This document shows, piece after piece, positions 1 through 13,600 of a DNA stretch of 64,000 bases. The notes below the pieces were generated by a model that saw only the letters and a list, made by a program, of their open reading frames with translations, searched no databases and was not told the origin of the DNA. The DNA lies in NCBI GenBank assembly GCA_006937955.1, contig SSNP01000004.1, forward strand, positions 7,077,264-7,141,263, in the 5' to 3' direction. The translations under genes and the position numbers were made by a program. The number at the start of each line of letters is the position of its first letter. The stretch's first letter is position 1. The stretch is from Pachypanchax playfairii (lineage: Eukaryota; Chordata; Actinopteri; Cyprinodontiformes; Aplocheilidae).

Positions 1-719
1 GGGTATAGGGTCGGAGACACAGAGGATGCCCTGACTGCAGCCTGGCTCGTTGCCAGGGGAAACCGCAGGTTCTGGAACTAGGCTGTTGCTGCAGCAAGAC
101 ATTGAGTGTGTGAGGGTATGTGTGTGTGAGAGAGAGAGCCAGGAAACAGTCGGCAAGCTGCAGCATGGATTAGAATGTTGGGTGGCATAGAAATATTCAC
201 AAAAGCTTTTTTTAATCTGCTTCAGTCCACATCAAGACAATCTCTGATGAATATACACAATGAGGAACACTGATAATATTGTTTATGTTGTGTAATCAAC
301 TTCCCCGGATCCCAATACTCTATTATTATCGCTGTATTATCATTATCCATTATTGGAGAGGTCGCGGAGGTGTGTCAGCATCTTGCCTGGCTTTCACTCA
401 AGTACATTCTTTGTATACATAACGGTCTTGTCTGTTCAATAGCAGGTCATTGTCATGGCTCACGGGTGTGCCAGGTTAGACGCTGATGAGATTATGGGCG
501 ATGTGAGACAAAAGAGATGGGGGTGGGGCTTGTTTACTGCAGCTGTTTGCTGTCAGCACCACATTTAGCCACTCTCACCGCCATGTTTCCTGTTCCCCGT
601 CCTGCCAGATAGTAAGACAAGGTGACGAACAGACAACAAGGCCCCCAGTGGTAAAATTATCAAGTCACGTGTAGATGGCTGTCGAGATTGGACAGGAGTT
701 AACAAGGAGACAAGCTAGG

Positions 720-900
720 GGACATTCAAACCATCAATATGGACCGCTGACAGGCCTTGTCAATGCATTGACACGTACAGAGCTAATTAACAATGCTAAT
801 TAATGGGAAAGTCAACAACAGCAATACAGAAAAGGACATTTTTGTCCCCAATAGCATGTCAACTGACTGAAAGTCCTCAAGTCAGGTGGTCCGAGGGGAC
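720..900. promoter_or_regulatory. Candidate conserved non-coding block
   Basis: Non-repetitive block with two TAATTAA-type homeodomain cores close together (gagctaattaacaatgc and gctaattaatggg), followed by dense mixed sequence. It resembles vertebrate developmental CNEs in composition. Conservation itself cannot be seen from one sequence. Confidence 0.25.
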
Positions 901-2533
901 AAGAAGGAGCTGATTTAAATCCCTGACAGAATACATCGTCCCTGCCAAGGAGAGAAGCTCTCGAACCTGAATATTAAAATGAAGCAAGTAAAGGAAAGGC
1001 TTGTGTCTCCTTGAAACATACACCAACAGATCATATAAGGTTGACTTTACACATTTGGTTATACAGATTCATATCTTTTGATAAAAATAAATGATAAAAA
1101 TATTATGCATCTTCTATTTTTCCCAAACCTCTTCAGACTTCCCATAAACACACAATGCTTGGGCATTTCTCGGAGTACTCGAGGACGCCCTTTCATCTGA
1201 GCATGGCAGTGATATTTGCGCAATCAACTGTGTGCATGAATGTGAGTGTCTCCATGCATGCTTCCTTGCATATGCGAGCGCCTATCCATTTGTGCATATC
1301 TGTGTGATGTGAAGTGTATGATGTGTGGTAGTGGAGCATATTTGCCTCCCGGCTATATCATTTGCATACCTGTCACAGCCTGTGCGTCGGGGTGTCAGGT
1401 TCAATGATGCATACTGTTTTCCACTGGCAGCTCTGGTATTCACAGGGTCCCACTGTTACAGTGACGTGCACATCAAGACATGACAGACATTTCACACACA
1501 TGCAGTGAATCAACACATCTTATCACTTTGTGATGTCACTCAGTGCTGGTGAAGTGTCAGTTTCGTGCTTGATTAGAGTGAGTGACCAACTTTCATGAAA
1601 AAAAAAAAAAATCTGCAAATTTGCAAAAAAGTGAACTCTCCTTCAACTACGAAAATCCAAATAAGGGGAAAATTCTTATTTTGAAGCAGAAAAAAAAAAA
1701 GAACACAAGCACATAATCTTTCAGGGACACATTCAATCCTGCATCACTTTCAAAACGTTTCAAGGATCCTTCAAAGCAACGGAGAACACGAAACAAGAAC
1801 ACAAACACAAGATAAGTAGGCTCTGAAAGCTTGTGTGAAAAAACGCACACGCGCTCCTCGACCACACACAGTTACATAAGCACACACGGAAAACATCAAG
1901 CTGTGTTTTGAACAGAATCCCAGATTTTCTCAACCTTGATCCATTCCACTTTCAAGTTTAAACTTCAAAGAATGGACAGGAGAGCCCATCACAAAATGAT
2001 GTTCCTATAAAAAATAACAACAATCTAAAAACAAAAGAAAAAAATAAAATAAAATCCAGCACGTCAAGTTTTAAATGTAAATAAATTACTGGAACTCGCC
2101 TAATGTATGGCATACACATACATAAAACATATAGTATATAACAAAGTATATGAGAAATGATTAGAGGATAATGAAAGGTCAGACACACGCGACGCTCCGT
2201 TTTCCCTGCTGTTTCAGAGAGAAAGTATTCTCAGCTTGACTAGATGATATAATGAGTTGTTATACCGTGGGAGATGGGATGACAGGAAAGAACAGAGAGG
2301 AGGGCGACAAAGAAGATATCAAAACACATATACACACACATGCACAGTGTGTAGGATGTTTTCTGTAGCACCTTCAAACTGTGACCAAAGTATTGCCTGA
2401 ACAAAAGGTCAAGATCTCATCTTTGCTGGATGCAAGTCACCTCAGTGAAGGAGGTGGGACAGGGAGGGTGGAAATGTGAAGCAGCACATTCGGAAGCAAT
2501 GAAAGAGTTAGAGGCCAAGATTTTTTATTTGTT

Positions 2534-2861
2534 ACCTCCACCGCGGAGGTAATGTTTTCACCAGTTTGTTTGTTTGTTAGTGAGCTAAAGTTCAGAATGG
2601 ATTTTGATGACTTCTTCAGGAAAGGACAGAAATAGCTCAAAATAGAAGTGGTTAGATTTTGGGGATGATCCGGATCACTGTTTGGATCCAGAAATGTTTT
2701 TAAGGATTCTTCATTACTGTGAGATAGAGTTGTTTTTAACATATCTACATGTAACTCCACATTAAACAGTTTGGGTGCTTGTAATAAAACACAGGTTCCT
2801 TTTTGGTGGGAACTGACGTGTGTGGCGGAGGTCTACGCTCTCTGAGTGCTTTTCTAGTTTA
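2534..2861. repeat. Fish interspersed repeat with acctcc...ggaggt ends (decayed)
   Basis: Begins with a short palindrome (acctccaccgcggaggt) and ends near ggcggaggtctacgctctct. Inside are the phrases gggatgatccggatcact and ctgtgagatagagttg, which I recognise as a repeat common in teleost genomes. It is probably a non-autonomous DNA-type element; the exact family cannot be assigned by eye. A much weaker relative may lie near 32940-33110. Confidence 0.5.
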
Positions 2862-2923
2862 TTATGCATTAGTGTTGCTTAATGTGGATGATTGTGTGTA
2901 TCTGATGTGGAATGAGGATGGTG

Positions 2924-2972
2924 GTGTGTGTGTGTGTGTAGGGGTAGGGGGGTGGGGTTGGGTGGGGTAGAG
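2924..2972 (+). repeat. GT repeat followed by G-quadruplex-like run
   Basis: A (GT)n stretch runs into four or more G-runs of 3-6 bases separated by T/TA/TT at 2941-2967. This meets the simple G-quadruplex pattern on the + strand, the strand opposite the agbl4 transcript. Confidence 0.55.
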
Positions 2973-4722
2973 AGAGGAAGGAGACGCTAAAGGTCCCTGT
3001 TAAAGATTTACATGCTCCATCAAGCAGACTGCTGGGGCGGAAAAAGTGACATGGTCTGTTCCTTCAACCTGCCTGACCCCAATCTCCGCAGGTCTCTGTG
3101 CTGCCTGACCGCCCTGTGGAGCTCCTCCTTCTCCTCTGACCCCTCCCATCTTGCAGCAAACAAACATACACACCTCTAAAAAAAATCTCCCTAAAATAGT
3201 GTCTCTTCAGGTAGTCTATACTCTCCTTCAACAGGCACTGAGTGATTTAATGGACATATCAATGCTACATATAGTTTTTAAAACTTCATTTTATTTATAC
3301 CAGTGAATTATTTCCATAGTGACGATGGGAGGGGCATGTTTCAGTGATCATGCTCTGATACGATGGAGGTGTTTTGACCCTCACAGGTTCATTTGAGGTT
3401 GTTATGGTATTTACTTACATCTGTTCAACTGCTGGTTGGTTTCTGGAATCTGAAATTACTATTTATATAGAAACCAGGTATGTCTCATTGTATTTGTTTG
3501 TTTCCAGATGTGGAAGCACCTTGTGCATGAACACACGTCCTTAATGCCATTTTTGTATCACTATGAGATGTTCTGCAGAGGTGTTTACCCTCCTAAAATG
3601 TTGCATCCTCATGAGGACACTGATTTCCTGCGTCATAATATGTATCCTGTTCAACTTAGATCTGTAGTTCTTACTCAATGAAACTTTCTTTTTTTCAGTT
3701 TATTTTTTTAATGAAGTGTTACTTTTTTAAACTACAAATTGTTGAAAAGTGTTTGTTTTTAAGTTTATGATTATAATTTCAATTAGCAGGGGTAATTAAA
3801 AGGCACTTCAAACTAAAGTATGGGAAGTTTAAGTGATGAGGACTATGTGCAAAATAATGATCCATATGTTGAAATAATCTATGTATTAATGTTTGCTTTT
3901 CATAGTTGGACATCATCTCTCTTAAGAAGATTACCTGTAGTTGGCACTAGAGGGCACTGGGGCTTCATTATTCTAAACCTATTGCCACCTGCAGTCAACG
4001 TGCAAGAGAAGAACATAGTTTTCATACGTTGGACTCTTGTCACTTTTCTAAATCTTCCTCTTCTTCCCTATCACTCTACTGGTAAGATTAGACCACTATC
4101 AGCTGGCTCTCAGGAGGTCCTCAGCCTTGAGAAGGTCAGTCTAAAGAAAACTTCTGACTTTATTTCCTCCATTTAGCCACCTGTGACCTTCGGCGTCAAT
4201 GTCCAGTCCACATGTGTGCTCCTGAGTATGTATGTGTGCTTCTTGTAAAAAAGAATTATGTTTGTTCCATTGTTTAATGAAATGACAGATTCAAATACAC
4301 ACACACACGTAGCACTAAATATGCAAACACAACCCCCTCCCTGTTTTTCTCCCTTTTGTAAGTGAAATCAATAGACACAGATATCCCACCCTGTTCTGTC
4401 ACTGCGCATCTGTCGCAACAAGAAGCAACAAAAGAGCAATTTGTTTTTCAAGCGAGTGCAGATGACCTGACAAATATGTTCACACACGCATGAATACATT
4501 GTCACAATTAGGCAGCCAAACATTAAAATAATGATTCCAGGGACTTGATTTCAGTGCAACACTGATGCAGAAGAAGTGCTGGTGTATTTATGTGTGAGTC
4601 AGATAAGGAAAGAGGAGGAATAAAAAGAGAGTACTGCTGTTGCTCTCCATATTGAGCCCTCTTTTTTTGTTTCCTTCCCTCAATCATACACACACACATA
4701 GATCCCACATGATGAAGGATAC

Positions 4723-4885
4723 AAGCCTCCTCAGAGTACGGAACAGGGGTGGTGCTGCCAGCTGTCATGTAGCTGTAGAAGGACACTTCGAGAGTGTAGC
4801 AGTAGGAAGTGTCGTCAAGGAGACCGCCAAGGAAGCGTCTGCCGGTACCAGCTTTGACGACATCACGGTTAAAAGAAGTGTTGGA
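4723..4885 (-). CDS. agbl4: agbl4 exon with the catalytic glutamate (TLEVSF)
   Basis: A 163-nt exon, acceptor TGTATGACTAG and donor GCTT|GTATCC. It reads SNTSFNRDVVKAGTGRRFLG, GLLDDTSYCYTLEVSFYSYM and TAGSTTPVPYSEEA, then one base (T), fitting the Tyr that follows in the family. Glu of YTLEV is the expected general-base catalytic residue. The following exon (family segment MKLGRNVARTFLDYY) was not seen in 1-4722 and probably lies off the left edge. Confidence 0.94.
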
Positions 4886-7800
4886 CTAGTCATACACATG
4901 AAAAGAAAAACACGTTATATTGGAGCAGTTAATGGATCCAACATGTGAAAACTAAACTTTGCAGTGTTTTGTCTCATTTGTCCAACACCGTGCTTTGGTT
5001 TCATCTGTGTTGGTTTTTCAACAAAGAATGCTCTAAAAAACAACTTAATGCCACCTGTCAATCATCAAACACACAAATTTTGTGACTAATTCACGAACAT
5101 ACAGGAACATTTAGCAGGTAATGAGCCATGCAGAGGGATTTACGGAGGACCAATGATGTTACTTCAGTGTGGCTTGATGTTTTAATACCAAGTTTACAAA
5201 ATCAAGCTACAGTAAAGGTTAATGTCAATGTTATATTTGTAATTTAAAAAAAATCTATCGTGTTTAGCCTATTAATAAGATAAAATACAAATAGAACAAA
5301 TGAAGGTCAGTATGTAAAAATCCAGATGGTCGTGTCTTAAAAGAAAGACAGATGCTGCTGAGGCTCAGACGGAGCAGCAGTTGTCTGCTAATCGGTAGGC
5401 TGCTGGTTTGTTTGTTTGTTTTCCACAGTAATAAATTCTAATGTTCTTAAACATACTTTTACTATTTATTATAAATAAATGCAGCAAAGAGAACATTTTG
5501 GATTTCCTCAATGTAAACTGTAAACTGATCAAGAAATAATCGTGTTGTGATATTGGAACAAACAAAAAAACATCGAGCTTCAATTTGAGGTCTTGAACAC
5601 AACCGGAGTGTATAATAACAGCGTTGCTGCTGACCAATCTATCCATAAATAAGAACTCAAAATGAAATATGTGTGGTTCTACTGAGAGCAGAGTCCTTTA
5701 TATCCCAAACAAACTCACCACAGGAAATAAAACCAGCTATGCTATTCTGGCATGAGGACAAATTCTGTTAGTAACAAGTGAGTTGGAGCATGTGTGGAAG
5801 TTTACTGACTTGATACTAAGCAAAGAATCCGAACCGTTATGGTCTGAATTGAGTGACATGTCTCATTAGTAAAAAAAGCTTTTGCGTTGGGGGATTTCTG
5901 CTGGACTTGAAGACGGGAGTTGGTTTCAGCAGATTTACACAATGTCACTACAAACCCTGGCTGTAAATGGGTAAAACGAGGAGAGAAAAAAAAACCTATT
6001 TAAGCTTTGGGCATGTCAGCTATACTATACAATCTGATGCTGTCTTGGGAAGAGTGTGGAAAAACTTTCCATTCAGTTTAAATTCACTCACTGCAGCAGT
6101 GAGGGTTGAGTCGCTGAAACGCAGACTCGGTGCGCACCAGTGGGAGTTTCTCATGATTGTGTTGTGCTGTAGCTGCACTGGGCTTTAGGTTAGTGCTGAA
6201 TGGGCAAAGGGACAGAAACATAGGAAGGAAGACGACCCCCGGGGCAGCTGTCACACAAGTCATATAGTGACAGAAAGAGAGAGAGTTTCTCCTGAAATGA
6301 GTTTTGTGCCACACCTTACTACAGACTTTGACATTTTCATACACGTGTGGGAACATCTGCACATCTGGAGAAGGAAAAATTTAATGTATCTGTATGAAAA
6401 AGATCCACGAGTTTAATTATTTGTCCATAAAAACCCAGTTTCAACCACTTTTAAGGGCATTACAGCAGAATACCTGCACCATTCATGTTCGCTTGGCGTG
6501 CTCCTAACCTTCTTCGTCTTTTCTGATCATACTTTACATAAGCAGACTTTTCAACTTCTTGACATTCATTTATCTTTTCCTCATCAATATAAACACCATG
6601 AGGACAAAGTGACACGTGTTGGAGTGTTTGGTCAATTAATTGAGCATAAAAGAGTGAATCATTTCATTTATTTAAGGAGTCACAGCCTTTGTTATGACAT
6701 CCACAATTAGGTTCTGGAGCGTCCCATTGCTATCAGTGATCCTTGAGATGCCACTGTAGCATGATTAGAGTCCACCTGCGTCTAATGGGATTAATTGGAT
6801 GTAATCAGGAAAGACACATTTTTGTCCACAACAGGTCTCATATTTGATGGTAATTTTCTGACCGAGTGATGAGGTCGGGAGAAACGCCCACATATCTACG
6901 AGACAAGACTGAGTAAAGTCACACCTGGTAAAGGGTTTAGTAAAATTCTAAAACTCTAAAGTTCAATATTTGAAGCACATCTTTGAGAAAAGACTTGCAA
7001 CAGAAAGCAAGTGAATCGATGCTAAAATAAAAGGAAAAAATATTTCTCATAATTCTCATCAGAACTCTGGCAATAGTCTTTTGGATCAGCTGTTTGGACA
7101 TCATGATAATAGAGAATTACAAGCCTGGAAATAATAAATGCGCAACATAAACACAGAACTCTTCATGTAAAACCAGTTTGTTAAACCATGTGATTATCTG
7201 GATTTTAACTAGAGAGCTGAACAGTTTTCACCTTCATCTAAACTGAGAATAGAAACTTTATTAAGACCATTAAAGTTATAGTCACAGAATGAGAGTTCAG
7301 TGGAGTTCGATGTAGCACTCAGTCTTATAGCAAAAAAAATCCTAATAATGTTTCGATGATGCCAGAAAACCAGCGTTAACATGATAAGATTTAGTCAAAC
7401 TATAAATAATTTAATTTTTCTGTGCAGATGTTTCTTTGTTACTGGAAGACCCTTCAGAATAAAGAGAAAAACTAAAGCAAAAAAAACCTGAGTTAAAACA
7501 GGTTTTCAGATGGTTCATAATAATCCTGGCTGGGTAGTCCTTTATATTACATTAAGACTTAAACAGAACTACTATCAAAATGCACCAGCGACTTGAGGGA
7601 AATTTCTGGTCAGGAGTGTCAACATTTCTGCCAAAAACAACAGAAACAAAGTGTGCAAAGTTTGTAGGTTTCTTCTAAAGAATATTTAAAGTTAAAGGTG
7701 CATTGTTCACCTGAAAAGTCTTAATTCTGAGCGAAATGGAAGGGTCCAAGTCTTTTGCTTTTAATCAATAAACTTTGTTATTGAAGAGAGTAATGTAGAT

Positions 7801-8886
7801 CAATAACATAATTAATAAATTGTTTGCACCCCCTCTCCTCTACTCCTCTTTTCTTCTATGGTCAAATTGAACATCTTTGCTTTAATGTGCTTCACCTTTC
7901 TGCACACCAACCCCCATTTAAGTAACTAAACAGCAAGAGTGCATGCACATGTTTACATATGCACGTCCTGGATGCATAGCATATTGCTAATTAACTCATG
8001 CATGTAGTCTGTGTGAGTTTTCCACTCATCTAAAATCAATGAAGCATATGTTTTCTTAAAATCAACACCCACCTCAAACACATGCAGCTACACTTCTCAG
8101 GTTCCCGGTCTAACCTACAGTATGTTCTCAAGTGTCTGCTACCAAGAGAGCAGCAGCTGGTAATTCAGTGCCTCACCGAACACCACTTTACCACTCACCA
8201 ATTTGCTGAGATAGAAATATTTTATGCTCTGTGTGTGTCTCCGTGTGCGTGTGTTATTTTGACTCACAAAGGAGAAGTCTGGAGCATTTTGGCACAGTAG
8301 TCTGGGAAAGACAGCCTGTCTCTGTACACGCTCCTCATCCTCAAACACATTTCCATACATGAAGCCATTTAGCATGGTGGAGTGGGCGTGAACGTCAATG
8401 TAGAACTCCAAACTAACCCTCTAACAGAGAAACACAAAAGAGAAGCAGACAAAAGCAGCATGTTAGGACAGTTTTCTGTCATTGAGCAGGAAATCATTAC
8501 AAATATTTTCCACTGGAAGTGATGATGGACCTGTTTTGACTCTGTGGAGACTGTTAGGGGCAAAGGCTTTTTGACCCATGGGAAGAATACAAACCCCCCA
8601 GACACTGGACTGAGTCATACCTGAAAGGATCCACCGACCCACACATAACTTCAATCATGCCGTCCTTCTGAAGGACACACTGTAAGTCCAAACAAGGACG
8701 GGTGAGCTGAGAGAAATACACACAAATACACACACTGTCCTCATAGATTCATCACACACATCCAACTTATTTATCAGGTTAATATTGACTTCATATTGAG
8801 CGTGTAATGTCTTTTCTCTCTAGTACAGTCTGTGTAAAATGGATTTGATAGGATCTGTTTCTTCTGCTTGACTTTATAAACTCTCA

Positions 8887-8936
<50 letters not shown>

Positions 8937-9538
8937 GTGTGTTTTGGTATCCTTATGGGGACCGTCCATTGACTTCCATTGATTTTAGTAACTAGATTTA
9001 TACCTAACCCAAACCCTTTTCCTAACCTTAACCATTACTGATCTATAGCTAACCCTAAGACTAACTAAAACTCTATTCACACCATACCTATAAACCTAAC
9101 CCCTAACCCTAAAAAGGGGAGTCCCCCCCATGGGGACCAGGCTTCGGTCCCCACAAGAACCCTCTGACCCCAGAAAGATAGTAAAAGTCAGGAAACGGGT
9201 CCCCAGGAGGTCAGAAATACAAACCCCCACACACACACACACACACCCACAAGTGTGTTTTGGTATCCTTATGGGGACCGTCCATTGACTTCCATTGATT
9301 TTAGTAACTAGATTTATACCTAACCCAAACCCTTTTCCTAACCTTAACCATTACTGATCTATAACTAACCCTAAGACTAACTAAAACTCTATTCACACCA
9401 TACCTATAAACCTAACCCCTAACCCTAAAAAGGGGAGTCCCCCTCATGGGGACCAGGCTTCGGTCCCCACAAGAACCCTCTGACCCCAGAAAGATAGTAA
9501 AAGTCAGGAAACGGGTCCCCAGGAGGTCAGAAATACAA

Positions 9539-9625
<87 letters not shown>

Positions 9626-9909
9626 AGTGTGTTTTGGTATCCTTATGGGGACCGTCCATTGACTTCCATTGATTTTAGTAACTAGATTTATACCTAACCC
9701 AAACCCTTTTCCTAACCTTAACCATTACTGATCTATAACTAACCCTAAGACTAACTAAAACTCTATTCACACCATACCTATAAACCTAACCCCTAACCCT
9801 AAAAAGGGGAGTCCCCCTCATGGGGACCAGGCTTCGGTCCCCACAAGAACCCTCGGACCCCAGAAAGATAGTAAAAGTCAGGAAACGGGTCCCCAGGAGG
9901 TCAGAAATA

Positions 9910-9976
<67 letters not shown>

Positions 9977-10261
9977 GTGTGTTTTGGTATCCTTATGGGG
10001 ACCGTCCATTGACTTCCATTGATTTTAGTAACTAGATTTATACCTAACCCAAACCCTTTTCCTAACCTTAACCATTACTGATCTATAACTAACCCTAAGA
10101 CTAACTAAAACTCTATACCACCATACCTATAAACCTAACCCCTAACCCTAAAAAGGGGAGTCCCCCCCATGGGGACCAGGCTTCGGTCCCCACAAGAACC
10201 ATCGGACCCCAGAAAGATAGTAAAAGTCAGGAAACGGGTCCCCAGGAGGTCAGAAATACAA

Positions 10262-10337
<76 letters not shown>

Positions 10338-10627
10338 GTGTGTTTTGGTATCCTTATGGGGACCGTCCATTGACTTCCATTGATTTTAGTAACTAGATTT
10401 ATACCTAACCCAAACCCTTTTCCTAACCTTAACCATTACTGATCTATAACTAACCCTAAGACTAACTAAAACTCTATTCACACCATACCTATAAACCTAA
10501 CCCCTAACCCTAAAAAGGGGAGTCCCCCTCATGGGGACCAGGCTTCGGTCCCCACAAGAACCCTCTGACCCCAGAAAGATAGTAAAAGTCAGGAAACTGG
10601 TCCTCAGGAGGTCAGAAATACAACCCC

Positions 10628-10658
<31 letters not shown>

Positions 10659-13600
10659 ACACACACACCTGATGGCCACTCAGTTAAGGGACTAATTTCT
10701 GACAATAAATGCTCATAAAGTTCAGTACTGGACAATGAAGAACTTCCCAAAGAGAGTTTGAGTTAGCAACAAAAATCTGAATTACACAAATTCACTAAAA
10801 GTAAATTCTTCAAACTCGTCAAAATGAATTAAAAAAAAATCTGACAGCATGTTTGGCACCAGTTGGGATGAAGCTCAAGAGCCATCACAGTCACTCTTTT
10901 GAGTCTATTATCATGCTAAAAAAATACAATTCGAATATCCAATGTGAAGATGTTAGAAAGTGACAAAATAAACTACAAATGTGACAGTAAGAAAAAATGA
11001 GCTACTAACAATTCAAAGTACAGAAAAAGGAGCGACATCTCAAGCAGGAAAATGGTTAGAAAAAGCAGAACTGGGCTGAAATGAACAAATAACTCTAAAA
11101 TTAATGGCCCTGAACTCAAATATTACTTTGTGCAATGTAACCCATTTTTATGAAGTGTGGTATTCTGTGTTTTGTTATTTCATGCTTATAAAGATGATAA
11201 AGTATATTCTAAAAGTTTCCCCTCATCATTAAAAAAACACACAATGAATATTTGGCTGTAAAAGAGAGCTAAAGGAACATTATCAGAGGAACTGTAGTTG
11301 CAGGTTGCATATCTAGCTTTTTTGTTCAACAGGAAAATTTTATTTAAATGTATCACAGTGTTTTTCTAAAGCTTATGGAAGCAATTTACAGTCATTTTCA
11401 CAGAAAAGAAAGCAGGTTTTAAAAATGACACCTAACTTTGCTGGTCCTGGCACTTTGAGTAGGAGCTACGGATCAGATTTATTCTTTATTTTTTACTGGA
11501 TTCAGTGGAAGACTGAGAAATTTTACCAGGAAAACAAAGATATCAAATTTTAAAACTTCATATTAGACATTTTTAGCAGTTAAGGGGTTCCAGATAAATG
11601 CAAGATAGCGGGGGTAGAGAAATTATTCAACGTGTGTCTATTATTCAGATATTATACGAACTGTCCATGGTCCTGATCCATATGTAAGAGTTTAACTCTT
11701 ATGAAGGTAGAAACCTAAAACTTTTTTTTTTTCTTTTTGAGCAATGTTTGTTTTTAAATAAAGGAGGTAAACAGAATAAGATCAGTCTAAATATTTTCTT
11801 TACAAAATATAAGCAGAGTCACATTCACACTTAGAGTCTGTTGGTTTTGTCATCAGAAAAAACAAACCCATGCTTGTGTTGTTAGTTAATTGCCCACAAC
11901 TAATTATCATTAGGTCTGATTGTCTGCAGCTCCCCAGTTAATTGAGACACCCCATAGTATATTACATTGGACTGGCTGCAGAGCTACAGCCTAACATTAG
12001 TGTTTTTATTTGTTTGTTTTTGTTGTTTTTCATTGTGTCCTCATTTGGCCTGCTTAGTAATTCCGATCCTGGATGTACTGTTTCATAATGAAGTTTCTCA
12101 AAGTGTAGAATTATTGGGACTTCTCATCATCAAACTCATGTGGTGGAAATGTTTGAATCCCATCTCACTTATTTGACACATCAATTGTAGTTTTGACTAA
12201 ACAAAGATTAATATATTTGATTTTTTTTGACTAAATGTTAACTCATGTCCTATTTTCTTTTAAACCCAATTGCAAACCAAAACATCAAAGGAAGTGAAGG
12301 AGAGCAAATATGACCTTCACTTGAAGTCTTAAAAATATCCTAACAATACCCCCCCCACACACATACACACCTTTTGACCTTTAACCATAGAGTAACGCCC
12401 ACCAGCCTTATCACTTTGTTGCCTCTCTCCTGGTTTATACCCCTCTGCACTACGTCTTCTCCCTCTTTATCTCCTTTCCTCTGTGCTCATTAAATATTCA
12501 GAACCACACCTTGCTCCCTACAGGTCATAAAAAGGAGAAGAAGATGAAGAAATAGGAGGATAGAATAGTAGAGGTGAAGAAATACATAGAAGAGGCAAAA
12601 GAGAGAAAAGAGAAAATGATGGTTGAGCTTTTATGTGAAGAGACGAAGGAAGCAAGGAGGAGCAACCTAAACACAGAGATGTTGTACAAAAATAGAGAGA
12701 AAGGGGAGGAATTAGTACATAAAGACAAACAAAGAGGGGAAGAAATGAGAAAAAGACAGCGAGAGATAGAGAGAAACATAGAGATACAGAGAGATTGGCA
12801 GGGGAGAGACAGAGAGAGGGAAGTGATGCTTGGGCGGCCCAGGCGACGCAGTGTGGCTGCGTTTGAAATTCTGCTCACAGCCAAAGCAATTTCCTGGCGG
12901 TGGCTGTGCTGTCAGCTGCTTGGCTGGCTGGCGGTGAAATATGGTGGCTGGGAGTCGGCCGCTAGCAGCCCCCAACAACCTGATGGATGGAGCCCCAGAG
13001 GAGAGGAACAGCAGCAGGAGAAGGTGGGGATGGGAGGAGGGAGAAGGGGGAGAAACAACAGAAAAACAAAGGAAGAAAAGAGAAAGAGATGAGGGGAAAA
13101 CAGCTCTAATGCAGCCAAGCAAACAGCAGTGGTCATGTGAGTTTAGACAGGAGGAGAAATACACAGCAAGACAAAAAGCAAGAGGTAAATAAAGAATGAA
13201 AATAAAAGGAGGAGCGGTAAAGGAAAAGAAAGGAGGGGGAAGGAGATGAGGAAAGGTAGGTAGTGAAATCCAGGTCTATTAGAGAAAAAAAGGAGGATGA
13301 AGAGTTGCTGTCAGGGTCTTGACTAGGGAAACCTGCCTAATAATCACCAGGAATCCCCCTCTGGTGAAAAAGAAAGGACGGGGGAACAAATGTTAAAAGC
13401 AGGAGATAAAAGATGATGAATAAGAGAGGAAGGTGGAGGACAGGGAGCAGCAAACATTTTAACTGGATGTATCTTTCATCTTTCACATCTGACTTTTCAG
13501 CACAACACTTTCATTTTTAGTTTTTACTAAATGATTGTTTAGCAACAACATATGAAGCTGAATAAAACATATAAGTTATTATCTGACCTGGAACTCTCTG

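Larger units (their letters stand above)
1..4722 (-). other. agbl4: agbl4 intron downstream of the catalytic-Glu exon
   Basis: No exon was recognised here, including the expected agbl4 segment after SEEAY. Contents: a homeodomain-site-rich block at about 720-900, an interspersed repeat at 2534-2861, a GT/G-rich run at 2924-2972, otherwise AT-rich unique-looking sequence. Short open frames at 1647-2760 and 3820-4176 have no recognisable family and look like chance. Confidence 0.6.

Noticed and set aside
1..4722. agbl4 exon following the catalytic-Glu exon
   Set aside because: No sequence resembling GRNVARTFLDYY was found; it probably lies off the left edge.
9412..10679. Open frames of Thr-His or Cys-Val repeats on both strands
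   Set aside because: They are translations of CA/TG microsatellites in the tandem array, repeated once per unit, with no plausible protein.
12130..12170. B-box-like gtttgaatccc, possible tRNA gene
   Set aside because: No A box and no cloverleaf can be drawn around it.
12574..13164. Overlapping ORFs of 172 and 150 codons on opposite strands
   Set aside because: Both come from a purine-rich tract; Lys/Glu/Arg-rich one way and Ser/Leu/Phe-rich the other, no domain, no splice context.
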